NCBI GenBank assembly: GCA_012523405.1
Contig: JAAYIN010000051.1
Location: 28,905 to 92,904 of the forward strand
Direction of reading: 5' to 3'
Length of the DNA: 64,000 bases
DNA from: Clostridiales bacterium
Lineage (GTDB): Bacteria > Bacillota > Clostridia > Christensenellales > Aristaeellaceae
Part shown: positions 8,659 to 16,455 of the stretch, in pieces
Position numbering within the stretch: the first letter of the stretch is position 1
Layout: each line of letters starts with the position of its first letter
Notes under the pieces: generated by a model
The model's input: the letters and a program-made list of their open reading frames with translations, nothing else
Databases searched by the model: none
Told to the model about the DNA's origin: nothing
Program-made: the position numbers and the translations under genes

Positions 8659-10017
8659 TTATTGGTTTTCCATTTCAATCATTGCAGCTAATTGATCAAG
8701 CCGCTCAACGAACTCAGCTGCATCCATGCTCCCTGAGCAGAAGCGTTCCATTAATTGCCTCACATTTTGCCCGTTCTCTGTATTGGGATCAAAGACGCTG
8801 GGCGGCTGGAAGTATAAAGAATCTCCATAAGAACGGTATACGTCCAATTCCTCTTGGGGCACGATATAGCGATTCCTGGGATTTGATACATCTTCCAATG
8901 CGTCGATGAATACCTCCTGCGTAATTTCAAGCTCGGCTCTTGCAAGCGGGTCCATATCCTGCGTGTTTTCCAATTGACGCTCTATTTCCGCGACTCTGCC
9001 TTGCCATTCTTCAACCATAGGCTCATATTGCGGGTCTTCTACAACAGCGGCATTTGAGTACAGATAGGCCCCTGTTCGATCAGAAAGCGCAGCCAGCGAG
9101 GTTTCGATAAACTTCAATGCCAGTTCCTTATTTGGACTGGCCGCATTGAGAAAGTAAGCGGTTAGCATGGACCTGATCAATATGGGTTGATCCTCTGTCA
9201 TTCGAAGGGGGACAAGGGTTGCCAAATCCGCCATGCTATAACCATTTTCATTAAATAATTGCATTTCTCCCTTCTGTTCAGGTTCATTTTCATACAGCGC
9301 TTTGCCCGTTTCTACGCATCGATTCAGCAGCTTTGTGAAAATCGGCGTATCAAACCTGAGCGGTTCGTCAGCATATGAGCGCTGCATGATGTAGTTTTCT
9401 ACCAGTCTCTGGACTAAGTACGATATATAGCTGTTCTCATCATATAATTCGGAATCAAATACATTGGTCACGCAGATATTGTATTCAGGTTCATCTGCAA
9501 TACGTTCCGCCCACATATCCAGAAAATCCAGCAGCCCTGTAAATGAGGTCGGCACGTCCTTTGCGCTAAGTCCTGCCGCTTCCCATGTTTCAGGCACATA
9601 GGCATAGTAAATTGAAGCAGACTCATATGGAACGCCATAAATGACCCCGTCACGAATGAACTGCTGCTGCACGGAAGGGTACATTTCGCCAATCTTTTGA
9701 GCGATCAATGGATTGTCCGGCAGGCTGGCGCAATAGCCCTTCGCAATCAACTGATCGATGTCAAAGCTTTGGGTGTACATCGTAAACACATCATAAGGGA
9801 ACTCACCCGTCAGCATTTCGCCAATCAACTCATCCGTCGAGTTGTAAATGATGGATTCAAATTTCAAGTCTATTTCTGGATTTTCCCTTACAAACTGCTT
9901 GTACACATCACTGTCCGTGGTAAGCCCTTCAACATGCAGCGTATCAGCCAGCGCAGGCATAGCTAGGCAAATAAGGATAAGCGCGGCGGCTAAAGCCCTT
10001 AGCAGCATATGCTTCAT
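8659..10017 (-). CDS. Extracellular solute-binding-like protein, paralog of the upstream gene
   Basis: 452 residues with a signal peptide ending PALA-DT and no lipobox Cys. The fold signature is that of family 1 (sugar-type) ABC binding proteins: DVFTMYTQSFD (target region), GVIYGVPYE, and later ALKFIETSLAAL. It is clearly paralogous to the 10058-11467 product: shared motifs are DVFTM, GxxYGVP, TGxLDFL and LVPLRMTEDQPI. AAGGAG precedes ATG 10017. No permease or ATPase gene is nearby and the protein is not lipid-anchored, so import may not be its role. Confidence 0.75.
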   Translation of the reverse strand: MKHMLLRALAAALILICLAMPALADTLHVEGLTTDSDVYKQFVRENPEIDLKFESIIYNSTDELIGEMLTGEFPYDVFTMYTQSFDIDQLIAKGYCASLPDNPLIAQKIGEMYPSVQQQFIRDGVIYGVPYESASIYYAYVPETWEAAGLSAKDVPTSFTGLLDFLDMWAERIADEPEYNICVTNVFDSELYDENSYISYLVQRLVENYIMQRSYADEPLRFDTPIFTKLLNRCVETGKALYENEPEQKGEMQLFNENGYSMADLATLVPLRMTEDQPILIRSMLTAYFLNAASPNKELALKFIETSLAALSDRTGAYLYSNAAVVEDPQYEPMVEEWQGRVAEIERQLENTQDMDPLARAELEITQEVFIDALEDVSNPRNRYIVPQEELDVYRSYGDSLYFQPPSVFDPNTENGQNVRQLMERFCSGSMDAAEFVERLDQLAAMIEMENQ

Positions 10018-10057
10018 AGATATCCACTCCTTTACATCAGTCGTTTTTGCACCGCAA

Positions 10058-11467
10058 TCACTTCACCAGATCATCCAATCTCTGAGCAAGCTTTTCAGCC
10101 GTGATGCTTCCGGTTGAAAACTGCTTTCTCTGCGCTGTGATTTCGCTGCTGATTGAGTCAAAACCGTCAGGGGAAGCAAAATAGAAACATTCGACTAGCG
10201 AGTGATAGGTATCCAGTTGTTCTTTGGTTGCATAGTACTCTTGATCATAGACCTTTCCAAGAACGTACTGCCAGCGTATGACATTCTCTTCATATTCTTT
10301 ACGGGTCAATTCGTCTGTTGCTGGATCTGCTAGTACAGCATTGCCCTCCTCTATTTTCTGTTGCCAAAAATCCACCAACCCGTAATTCTGGGAAGGCACT
10401 GCCTCATGCGTATCTGAAAACAAATCAGCTTTTGCCTTCAGATAATCGGCGTCTTCCGTTGTCTGTTTCATCACATCACAGGTATGGCTGCGCAAATTGT
10501 TCATGAAAAAAGCCAGGAAGGACGCGGCTTGTTCAGCGTTTTTGCTCGCTGCACTAACAGCGCACAGCTTCATCTCGGATTTAATGAAGATCGGATCATC
10601 GTCCGTCATGCGCAACGGTATCAGCTGACCGAGTGCGCGTAGTTCGCCTGTTCGATCCGAAAACAGGGCTTCACTATCTTTTATGTCGTCATATTGGTAG
10701 AGCAGCTCTCCCACTGTTTTTGTCCGTTCCAGCAATGCGATGAATTCCGATGTGCTAAACTGCACCGCCATCCCCTGAAACTCGCATTGATCAACATAAT
10801 TTCCAATCAGCAGTTCCAGCAACCAATTCGTATAGGCGGTTGGTCCATAGTTATCGTCGTCAAATGAATAGATGCACACATTGTCTATCGGTTTTGTGCG
10901 GATGCCTTCACAATACCCTTCCAGAAAGTCTAGGAAGCCTGTATATGATGCGGGAACATCCGTCTCCGCCAACCCTGCCAGCTCCCATACGTTTTTGTCG
11001 TAATAGAAATATCTTGGCGAAACACAAAGCGGTACACCATATACCTTTCCATCATAAGTAACCGCATTCATGAGGGACGGATGAATCTGCGCAACGACGT
11101 CCATAACAGCCTCATACTGCGACAAATCCACGCAAAGACCTTCTGCGATGATCTGTCTGTGATCATGGGACAAGGTATCCATTGTGAACACATCTGTCTT
11201 AAATTCCTTCTTTTCCAAGGCCTTTTGCAAAGACTTCGTTGATTGATAAGGCATCTTCTTATTGGGGGATAGCTTGTTATCGGGATATGCACTCGTAAAG
11301 GCTGCATACCATTGAGCTTCAAGCGATTTATTTTCTTCCGAGTACAGAGTTTTTGGATTAAAGTAAATGCCTTGAATTTTCAAAGTTTCTGCTGCTGCGA
11401 ATGCGGATGTGCAGGTACATAGTAATACCAACAGCCATACGATCCATTTGCTGAAAACCGATTTCAT
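10058..11467 (-). CDS. Extracellular solute-binding-like protein
   Basis: 469 residues from ATG 11467. The in-frame ATG 15 bp upstream overlaps the GGAGG that serves ATG 11467, so I reject it. The signal peptide is VWLLVLLCTCTSAFA-AA. It has Cys residues in the hydrophobic core but no proper lipobox. Body motifs are DVFTMDTLSHD, GKVYGVPLC, YTGFLDFLEGY and LIPLRMTDDDPIF, shared with the next gene. It is the first gene of the three-gene exported-protein operon, with a gap of 40 bp to the next. The ligand is unknown. Confidence 0.75.
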   Translation of the reverse strand: MKSVFSKWIVWLLVLLCTCTSAFAAAETLKIQGIYFNPKTLYSEENKSLEAQWYAAFTSAYPDNKLSPNKKMPYQSTKSLQKALEKKEFKTDVFTMDTLSHDHRQIIAEGLCVDLSQYEAVMDVVAQIHPSLMNAVTYDGKVYGVPLCVSPRYFYYDKNVWELAGLAETDVPASYTGFLDFLEGYCEGIRTKPIDNVCIYSFDDDNYGPTAYTNWLLELLIGNYVDQCEFQGMAVQFSTSEFIALLERTKTVGELLYQYDDIKDSEALFSDRTGELRALGQLIPLRMTDDDPIFIKSEMKLCAVSAASKNAEQAASFLAFFMNNLRSHTCDVMKQTTEDADYLKAKADLFSDTHEAVPSQNYGLVDFWQQKIEEGNAVLADPATDELTRKEYEENVIRWQYVLGKVYDQEYYATKEQLDTYHSLVECFYFASPDGFDSISSEITAQRKQFSTGSITAEKLAQRLDDLVK

Positions 11468-11508
11468 ACCCTTTCCCTCCATCCATCATGATGATTCCGC
11501 GTTTCTGC

Positions 11509-11520
11509 TCTACCGGTAGA
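11509..11520. promoter_or_regulatory. Palindrome, possible operator
   Basis: Perfect 12-bp palindrome TCTACCGGTAGA, about 40 bp upstream of the start of the exported-protein operon. Position fits a repressor site over or near the promoter. No cognate regulator is adjacent. Confidence 0.35.
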
Positions 11521-11576
11521 ATGTTCTATAGATAGTAGACGGAGAGCGATGGGAAATGATCGAGTTTGAAATGTAA

Positions 11577-11620
11577 CAAAAAAACGCCTGCCCTAGTTTT
11601 AACTAGAACAGGCGTTTTTG
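11577..11620 (-). terminator. Terminator of the ECF-S/kinase/DUF3842/Mrp/C_GCAxxG operon
   Basis: Stem AAAAACGCCTG / CAGGCGTTTTT with a second internal pairing CTAGTT/AACTAG. On the minus strand it lies just after the stop at 11631 and is followed by T7. It may also work in the opposite direction. Confidence 0.88.
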
Positions 11621-11630
11621 ATTTTTTCAG

Positions 11631-12101
11631 TTATTCAGCTTTTTCGTTCAGCTCATCCGCGATCATGCCCGCACATGTTTCCACATAGCGCGCGCAGGGG
11701 CGTTGTTTATAGTATTCAGGGGTGCGCTCGCTTGGCTCGCCAGATGCAACGATGTGATTGCGCTTGAGCAGCTCGCGGCATTCGATGGTTTCAAAATCCG
11801 CCTCGAATTTCGCTACCAATGCCTGCTCCGCTGCGTACAGATGCTTCTTGCCCTGCATGTCCGCCGCATCATCATAGCCGCCATGCGCGCCAACCACCAT
11901 CATCATGCCCGTGATCGCGCCGCATACATTGCGCATACCGCCAATACCGCCGCCAAAACCGCTGCTCAGCTTCAGCGCTTGGCTTTCTGTCAGCCCCGCT
12001 TCCTGTGCATAAGCCGCAAACACGGACTGCGCACAGTTATATCCGCCTAAAAACAGGTCTCTTGCTTTATCAATCTTGGATTGCTTATTAATGATCTGCA
12101 T
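11631..12101 (-). CDS. C_GCAxxG_C_C family redox-type protein
   Basis: 156 residues. It carries the family pattern: GGYNCAQSVF near residue 20, a glycine-rich SSGFGGGIGGMRNVCGAITG, IECRELL and a C-terminal pair PCARYVETCA. The family is thought to be redox-linked, and some members are selenoproteins; here all positions are ordinary Cys. AAGGAG precedes ATG 12101, only 9 bp after the Mrp/ApbC stop. It is the last gene of the operon. Confidence 0.82.
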   Translation of the reverse strand: MQIINKQSKIDKARDLFLGGYNCAQSVFAAYAQEAGLTESQALKLSSGFGGGIGGMRNVCGAITGMMMVVGAHGGYDDAADMQGKKHLYAAEQALVAKFEADFETIECRELLKRNHIVASGEPSERTPEYYKQRPCARYVETCAGMIADELNEKAE

Positions 12102-12110
12102 CGTTTCTCC

Positions 12111-12953
12111 TTACTCGTGAGCAATAGGCTCGAGCTCGTATAGTGCGTCAGCGACCTTGTCCAGCCAATCACCATTAAACAGCTCGATCATACCCTTGTC
12201 CACGCCGCCAGCCAGCTTGGGATCGATGGGGAGCTTGGCGGTGAGTTCAATCCCGTAGCGTTCCGCAATTTCAGCCAAGTGGCTCTTGCCGAACACTTCC
12301 ACCTTGCAGTCGCAATCGGGGCACTGGATGTAGCTCATGTTTTCGACCATGCCCACAACAGGGATGTTCATCATGCCAGCCATCTTCAGCGCCTTTTCAA
12401 CGATCATCTCAACCAGCTGCTGAGGGGTCGAAACAAGCACGACACCGTCCACAGGAATGGTCTGGAAAACCGTCAGCATCACGTCGCCCGTTCCCGGAGG
12501 CATATCGATAAAGAGAATATCCTTATCGCCCCAGATGACATCTGTCCAAAACTGACCAACAGCACCTGCAATCACAGGGCCGCGCCATACAACAGGGTCA
12601 CTGGCGTTTTCAAGGAGAAGATTGAGGCTCATGACATCAATGCCGGTCTTGGTTGTCACAGGGTAAATGCCCTCATCCGAGCCGCCTGCGCGGTCTGTCA
12701 GGCCAAATGCCTTTGGGATGGAAGGGCCTGTGATATCAGCATCCAAAATGCCGACCTTGAGTCCCTGCCGCTGTGCAAGCACTGCCAGCAATGCTGTTAC
12801 CATGCTCTTGCCTACGCCGCCCTTGCCGCTGCAAACACCAATCACCTTTTTGATATGACTCAGCTCATTGGGCTTGGTTAGCATGCTCTGTGGTTTGGAG
12901 CGGTCTCCGCAGCTTTCGCCGCAGCTGGAACAATCGTGTGTACATTCGCTCAT
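12111..12953 (-). CDS. Mrp/NBP35 (ApbC) family iron-sulfur carrier ATPase
   Basis: 280 residues from ATG 12953, with AAAGGA nine bases upstream; the in-frame TTG at 12959 is too close to it. The N-terminus has a Cys cluster (CTHDCSSCGESC). The deviant Walker A is SGKGGVGKS, followed by GILDADITGPSIP and the IDMPPGTGD Walker B region. A CPDCDC motif near the C-terminus is the Fe-S binding CxxC. These proteins carry or insert Fe-S clusters in the cytosol. Neighbouring DUF3842 and Cys-motif genes fit a metal or redox theme. Confidence 0.92.
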   Translation of the reverse strand: MSECTHDCSSCGESCGDRSKPQSMLTKPNELSHIKKVIGVCSGKGGVGKSMVTALLAVLAQRQGLKVGILDADITGPSIPKAFGLTDRAGGSDEGIYPVTTKTGIDVMSLNLLLENASDPVVWRGPVIAGAVGQFWTDVIWGDKDILFIDMPPGTGDVMLTVFQTIPVDGVVLVSTPQQLVEMIVEKALKMAGMMNIPVVGMVENMSYIQCPDCDCKVEVFGKSHLAEIAERYGIELTAKLPIDPKLAGGVDKGMIELFNGDWLDKVADALYELEPIAHE

Positions 12954-12976
12954 TGTCAATAATCCTTTCTATACCG

Positions 12977-13399
12977 TTACTTAAGGGAGGGATCTGCAAG
13001 AACCGCCGCTACCATCTGCGCAGCTTCTTGCACAAGTGAATCAAGCGACTGCTTGCCCACGCCTGCAATCATAAGCCCGCACCGCTCAAGCGGCACAAGC
13101 ACCTTCTTTGCTTCACTTAGGCTGATCGCACCTGCAATACGGGGCGATATCTCGCCTAGCATCGCATTGGCATGTAGTATGCCCGCAACCCCGACAATCA
13201 CATCCGCGCTCTTGCATTGATAGGCAATCGCGCTCTCGCCCGTTGCGCCCATGTCCGCGCCTGCGCGAAGCATCGCGGCGGTTGCCTGTGCATTTGTGCC
13301 CAGTGCAATGATCGTTTGCGCAGGGACTGCTTTTTTGATCGCAGCAATCAGGCTTTTGCCCACACCGCCGCCCTGACCATCCACTACCAGCAGCTTCAT
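12977..13399 (-). CDS. DUF3842 family protein
   Basis: 140 residues. The N-terminal VVDGQGGGVGKSLI, IALGTNAQATAAML, GADMGATGESA and LGEISPRIA segments are those of DUF3842, a small Clostridia-typical Rossmann-like family of unknown function. Its start codon overlaps the kinase stop by 4 bp (ATGA), and it precedes mrp/apbC by 23 bp, so translation is probably coupled. Confidence 0.82.
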   Translation of the reverse strand: MKLLVVDGQGGGVGKSLIAAIKKAVPAQTIIALGTNAQATAAMLRAGADMGATGESAIAYQCKSADVIVGVAGILHANAMLGEISPRIAGAISLSEAKKVLVPLERCGLMIAGVGKQSLDSLVQEAAQMVAAVLADPSLK

Positions 13400-14478
13400 T
13401 CCTCATCCTCCCATGTTACGCTTCTTAGGGCGAAATTCGCCCGAGCCTTCATATCATACGCCTTGAAGTACTTTTTTTCAAGGGGAATCCACTGGTTTTG
13501 GAATCTCTCAAGCATTAGAGGATTACGATTGGTTAAGCGTCTTTGCTGCTCAGCCTCGTCCACCCATACGAAAACCTTGATCACATCAAGCTTTTTATAC
13601 GCCTCATCAAAATACGGATGATGGCTGTAGCTCCCTTCGATCAGCGTTACGCCGATGGGGATGTACTGCTTTGCGTGCATCATGCCGCTTTGGCAGTCAA
13701 ATGCCTGATAGGTAAACGGCTCGTGCTGCGCCATACCGCAAAGCACCTCGGATGCAAACCTTTCGTAGTGCACATTGCCACCCGCCTGCATCATCCGCTC
13801 CTTGGTTCTCATCTCAAAGGGCAAAAAGAAATCATCCATTTGGATGGGCTTTGTATCATATAGGCATGCTAAAAGCGCCGCAAGCGTTGTCTTGCCAGCG
13901 CCGCAGTCACCATCGATCACCACCGCAGGGTTCTTGTTTTCTTTGAGCGCTTCTTCTATCGCAATCAGTGCGGGCAGCAGCACCGCAAAGTCACTCATCA
14001 CCACGCGATATGCAGGCTGATAAGCCGCGCGGTAGCGCTGGCTATGGCTGACGACTGGATAGCCCGCCTCCTTGTAGTCCGCCAGATACGCCATGAGCGC
14101 ATCGGCTGAAAACGGCGTTTCGCCCGCGTCTGCCAATGCCGCCAGAAGTGAAAGGCTCTCTTCAAAGCGCTCCGTGCTTGACTTTTGCTGCTGGGATGAA
14201 ACCTGCATCATCCTAGCGATCAGCTCGGGCGGCAGCTTTGCCGTATCCGGCGACGCGAGGTTGAGCCTCGCCATTCCCCCGCCGATATAGGTTGCGGGCT
14301 CCATCCCAGCATCCTCGCCCGCCTCTGCCATTTCGCGCCTAATCCAGTCCGCGCAGCCTGTGAGGTCATTAAAAAGATGACCGCAGCCAAACTCAGATTG
14401 AAAAATGAGCTTGACTGCGTCCGTAATCTCCATTCGCGGAGATAGCTGTATATGCTTTTTCAAAAGCTTACCATTCAT
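13396..14478 (-). CDS. Uridine-kinase-like P-loop kinase with extra N-terminal domain
   Basis: 360 residues from ATG 14478 (a TTG lies one codon upstream; AAGGA supports either). Residues 1 to about 185 form an alpha-helical domain I do not recognise. The C-terminal half has a Walker A IDGDCGAGKTT, the acceptor-site QMDDFFLP and an LIEGSYSHHPYF motif, as in uridine kinase/phosphoribulokinase-like proteins. The final third has VFVWVDEAEQQRRLTNRN, a typical lid. It probably phosphorylates a small hydroxylated metabolite. It lies 22 bp after an ECF S component, so the substrate may be imported by that system. Confidence 0.75.
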   Translation of the reverse strand: MNGKLLKKHIQLSPRMEITDAVKLIFQSEFGCGHLFNDLTGCADWIRREMAEAGEDAGMEPATYIGGGMARLNLASPDTAKLPPELIARMMQVSSQQQKSSTERFEESLSLLAALADAGETPFSADALMAYLADYKEAGYPVVSHSQRYRAAYQPAYRVVMSDFAVLLPALIAIEEALKENKNPAVVIDGDCGAGKTTLAALLACLYDTKPIQMDDFFLPFEMRTKERMMQAGGNVHYERFASEVLCGMAQHEPFTYQAFDCQSGMMHAKQYIPIGVTLIEGSYSHHPYFDEAYKKLDVIKVFVWVDEAEQQRRLTNRNPLMLERFQNQWIPLEKKYFKAYDMKARANFALRSVTWEDEE

Positions 14479-14500
14479 CAAATTATCTTCCTTTTTACGC

Positions 14501-15037
14501 TCAACCCTTGAGCGGAATCAGTTTGGCACGCTCCAGCGCAAATACCACCATCGGTACCAGCACCACCTGAAGCACCATTCCCGGCCATGCTGCGACAAAT
14601 CCTCTTGCCCAGAATATCGCGAGGGAGAATGTGTTTTCGGTCAGCATGCTGTAGATCGGGATGCTGACAATACCCCATACGATTCTGCCAATGATCATCG
14701 CTGCAATCAGCGTGACGTAGACATTGATCGATTTTTTGGGGAGTTTCTCATACAGAACGCCTGCAACTGCGCCATAGGCGGCCAGTTCAAATGCCATGCC
14801 AAGCGCCGTTGTCAGCGGCGGCATACCAAAGAGCAGCATGCGCAGCAGCGGCAGGATAAAGCCGACCGCGAGTCCCCACGGCCAGCCGCAGACAAATCCG
14901 CAGATCAATGCCGGCAGATGCATGGGGAGCAGCATGTTTCCGATTTCGGGAATCTGCCCTGTGAGCAAGGGCAATACTAACCCAATGGCAAGGAACATCG
15001 CTGACAATGCCATTTTCAAAATTGTACTTTTTTTCAT
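14501..15037 (-). CDS. ECF transporter S component (vitamin/cofactor uptake)
   Basis: 178 residues with five to six hydrophobic helices. The LPMHLPALICGFVCGWPWGL segment is typical of S components that bind micronutrients and dock on a shared EcfAA'T module. No EcfA or EcfT gene is in the window, as usual for group II systems. AAGGAAG precedes ATG 15037. The RBS lies inside an inverted repeat (see 15047-15100). It heads the five-gene operon. The substrate is unknown; the following kinase suggests a phosphorylatable one. Confidence 0.8.
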   Translation of the reverse strand: MKKSTILKMALSAMFLAIGLVLPLLTGQIPEIGNMLLPMHLPALICGFVCGWPWGLAVGFILPLLRMLLFGMPPLTTALGMAFELAAYGAVAGVLYEKLPKKSINVYVTLIAAMIIGRIVWGIVSIPIYSMLTENTFSLAIFWARGFVAAWPGMVLQVVLVPMVVFALERAKLIPLKG

Positions 15038-15046
15038 TCAATTGTT

Positions 15047-15100
15047 CTTCCTTTCAAAGTGCGCTACTAAGCCACGCCCAACCTTTCTTCGGAAAGGAAG
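15047..15100 (-). promoter_or_regulatory. Candidate RBS-sequestering RNA switch in the ECF S leader
   Basis: In the minus-strand leader, CCTTTC (15097-15092) can pair with GAAAGG at 15087-15082 across a CGAA loop. The same element, extended to CTTCCTTTC (15100-15092), is exactly complementary to GAAAGGAAG (15055-15047), which is the ribosome binding site of the ECF S gene. The two helices exclude each other. The sequence between them (GGGCGTGGC...) matches no riboswitch consensus I know. A function is inferred. Confidence 0.45.
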
Positions 15101-15140
15101 CGATATCTTCGTGATACCAATATGAAAAGGGCTATTTTTG

Positions 15141-15169
15141 ATACTAGCATATTTGTCCACAAATGTAAA
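15141..15169 (-). promoter_or_regulatory. Promoter of the ECF-S operon
   Basis: Minus strand TTTACA, 17-bp spacer, TAGTAT. The start is near 15134, giving a leader of about 97 nt that contains the alternative helices. The rest of the 311-bp gap 15038-15348 holds this promoter, the asd promoter and their leaders. Confidence 0.65.
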
Positions 15170-15199
15170 TGACCAAAGCTTTTGATGCGTGCCGAAGGA

Positions 15200-15228
15200 T
15201 TGACATCGAAACGCAAGCATGGTATTCT
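15200..15228 (+). promoter_or_regulatory. Promoter of asd-dapA-dapB
   Basis: TTGACA, 17-bp spacer, TATTCT. The start near 15235 leaves a leader of about 115 nt. That leader opens with a 7-bp hairpin AAAGTGC/GCACTTT at 15239-15255. It is too short for a lysine riboswitch. Confidence 0.75.
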
Positions 15229-15348
15229 TTACCGAAGCAAAGTGCGGTGCACTTTTATCCCGCAATTGCGTACCCTGAGTAATGCGCGAAGCATTTGGAA
15301 AACATCGTACTTAGATGGAATGATTGAAATTGGAAGCGAGGCATCCAC

Positions 15349-16440
15349 ATGAAGCAGTATCAAGTTGGCATTATTGGTGCAACGGGTATGGTTGGGCAGC
15401 GTTTGGCGCTGCTGCTTGAGAATCACCCTTGGTTTCGGGTTGTCTGCGTGGCGGCGAGCAGCCGCAGTGCAGGAAAGACCTATGAAGAAGCAGTGAAAAA
15501 CCGTTGGGCATTTCAAGATAAACCGATTCCCGCCGCTATTGCTAAGCTCATGGTGCTGGATGCATCGGAAGTTGAGGCTGTGTCCAGTCAGGTGGATTTC
15601 GTGTTCTGTGCAGTTGATATGAAGAAAGACGAAATTCGCGCATTGGAAGAGCTGTATGCCAAAACGGAAACGCCCGTCATCAGCAACAACAGCGCAAACC
15701 GCTTAGCCCCCGATGTCCCCATGATGATCCCCGAGATCAATGGCGACCATGCAAAGATCATTGACGTGCAGAGAAAACGCCTTGGCACCAAGGCAGGCTT
15801 CATCGCCGTCAAACCCAACTGCTCCATCCAGAGCTATGTGCCCGCCCTTTGGCCGCTCATGGACTTTGAGCCCGAAACCGTCATCGCGTGTACTTACCAA
15901 GCCATCAGCGGTGCAGGAAAGACCTTTGAAACTTGGCCTGAGATGGTGGACAACGTGATCCCCTATATCGGCGGCGAAGATGAAAAGAGCGAAACCGAGC
16001 CGCTCAAGGTACTTGGCTCCATCAAGGACGACCAGATCGTAGATGCTAAGAAGCCGCTGATCAGCGCGCAATGCCTGCGCGTAGCATGCCTTGATGGACA
16101 TATGGCGGCGGTGAGCGTGAAGTTTAAAATCAAACCCACCATGGAGCAGATTCTGGATCGCTGGGCCAATACAAAGACTCAAATTGCTGATCTGGATTTA
16201 CCTTCCGCGCCCAAGCAGTTCCTTACATATTTTGAAGATCCTTCCCGTCCTCAGACCCGCCTTGACCGTGATCTTGAAAACGGCATGGGCATTTCCATCG
16301 GTCGTCTGCGCAAAGACCCCGTCATGGACTACAAATTCGTATGCCTAAGCCACAACACGCTTCGCGGCGCAGCAGGTGGCGGCGTTCTAAGTGCAGAATA
16401 CCTATGTAAGATGGGTTATATTCCCCATAAGAACATTTAA
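15349..16440 (+). CDS. asd: Aspartate-semialdehyde dehydrogenase
   Basis: 363 residues. The enzyme reduces aspartyl phosphate to aspartate semialdehyde with NADPH, the branch step to lysine/diaminopimelate, threonine and methionine. The N-terminal nucleotide-binding loop is GIIGATGMVGQRL. The catalytic Cys is in VKPNCSIQ, and the active-site His in CLDGHMAAV. The C-terminal HNTLRGAAGGG is typical of the archaeal/fungal-like ASADH branch. The RBS (GCGAGG) is weak. dapA follows after 15 bp, so this heads an asd-dapA-dapB operon. Confidence 0.95.
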   Translation: MKQYQVGIIGATGMVGQRLALLLENHPWFRVVCVAASSRSAGKTYEEAVKNRWAFQDKPIPAAIAKLMVLDASEVEAVSSQVDFVFCAVDMKKDEIRALEELYAKTETPVISNNSANRLAPDVPMMIPEINGDHAKIIDVQRKRLGTKAGFIAVKPNCSIQSYVPALWPLMDFEPETVIACTYQAISGAGKTFETWPEMVDNVIPYIGGEDEKSETEPLKVLGSIKDDQIVDAKKPLISAQCLRVACLDGHMAAVSVKFKIKPTMEQILDRWANTKTQIADLDLPSAPKQFLTYFEDPSRPQTRLDRDLENGMGISIGRLRKDPVMDYKFVCLSHNTLRGAAGGGVLSAEYLCKMGYIPHKNI

Positions 16441-16455
16441 GTAGGAGGTCACACC

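Noticed and set aside
12279..12881. 200-residue open frame on the plus strand
   Set aside because: It lies fully antisense to the well-supported mrp/apbC gene, has no RBS and a His/Arg-rich composition typical of a shadow frame.
15230..15348. Lysine riboswitch before asd
   Set aside because: The leader is only about 115 nt and lacks the multi-helix L-box pattern; only one 7-bp hairpin is visible.
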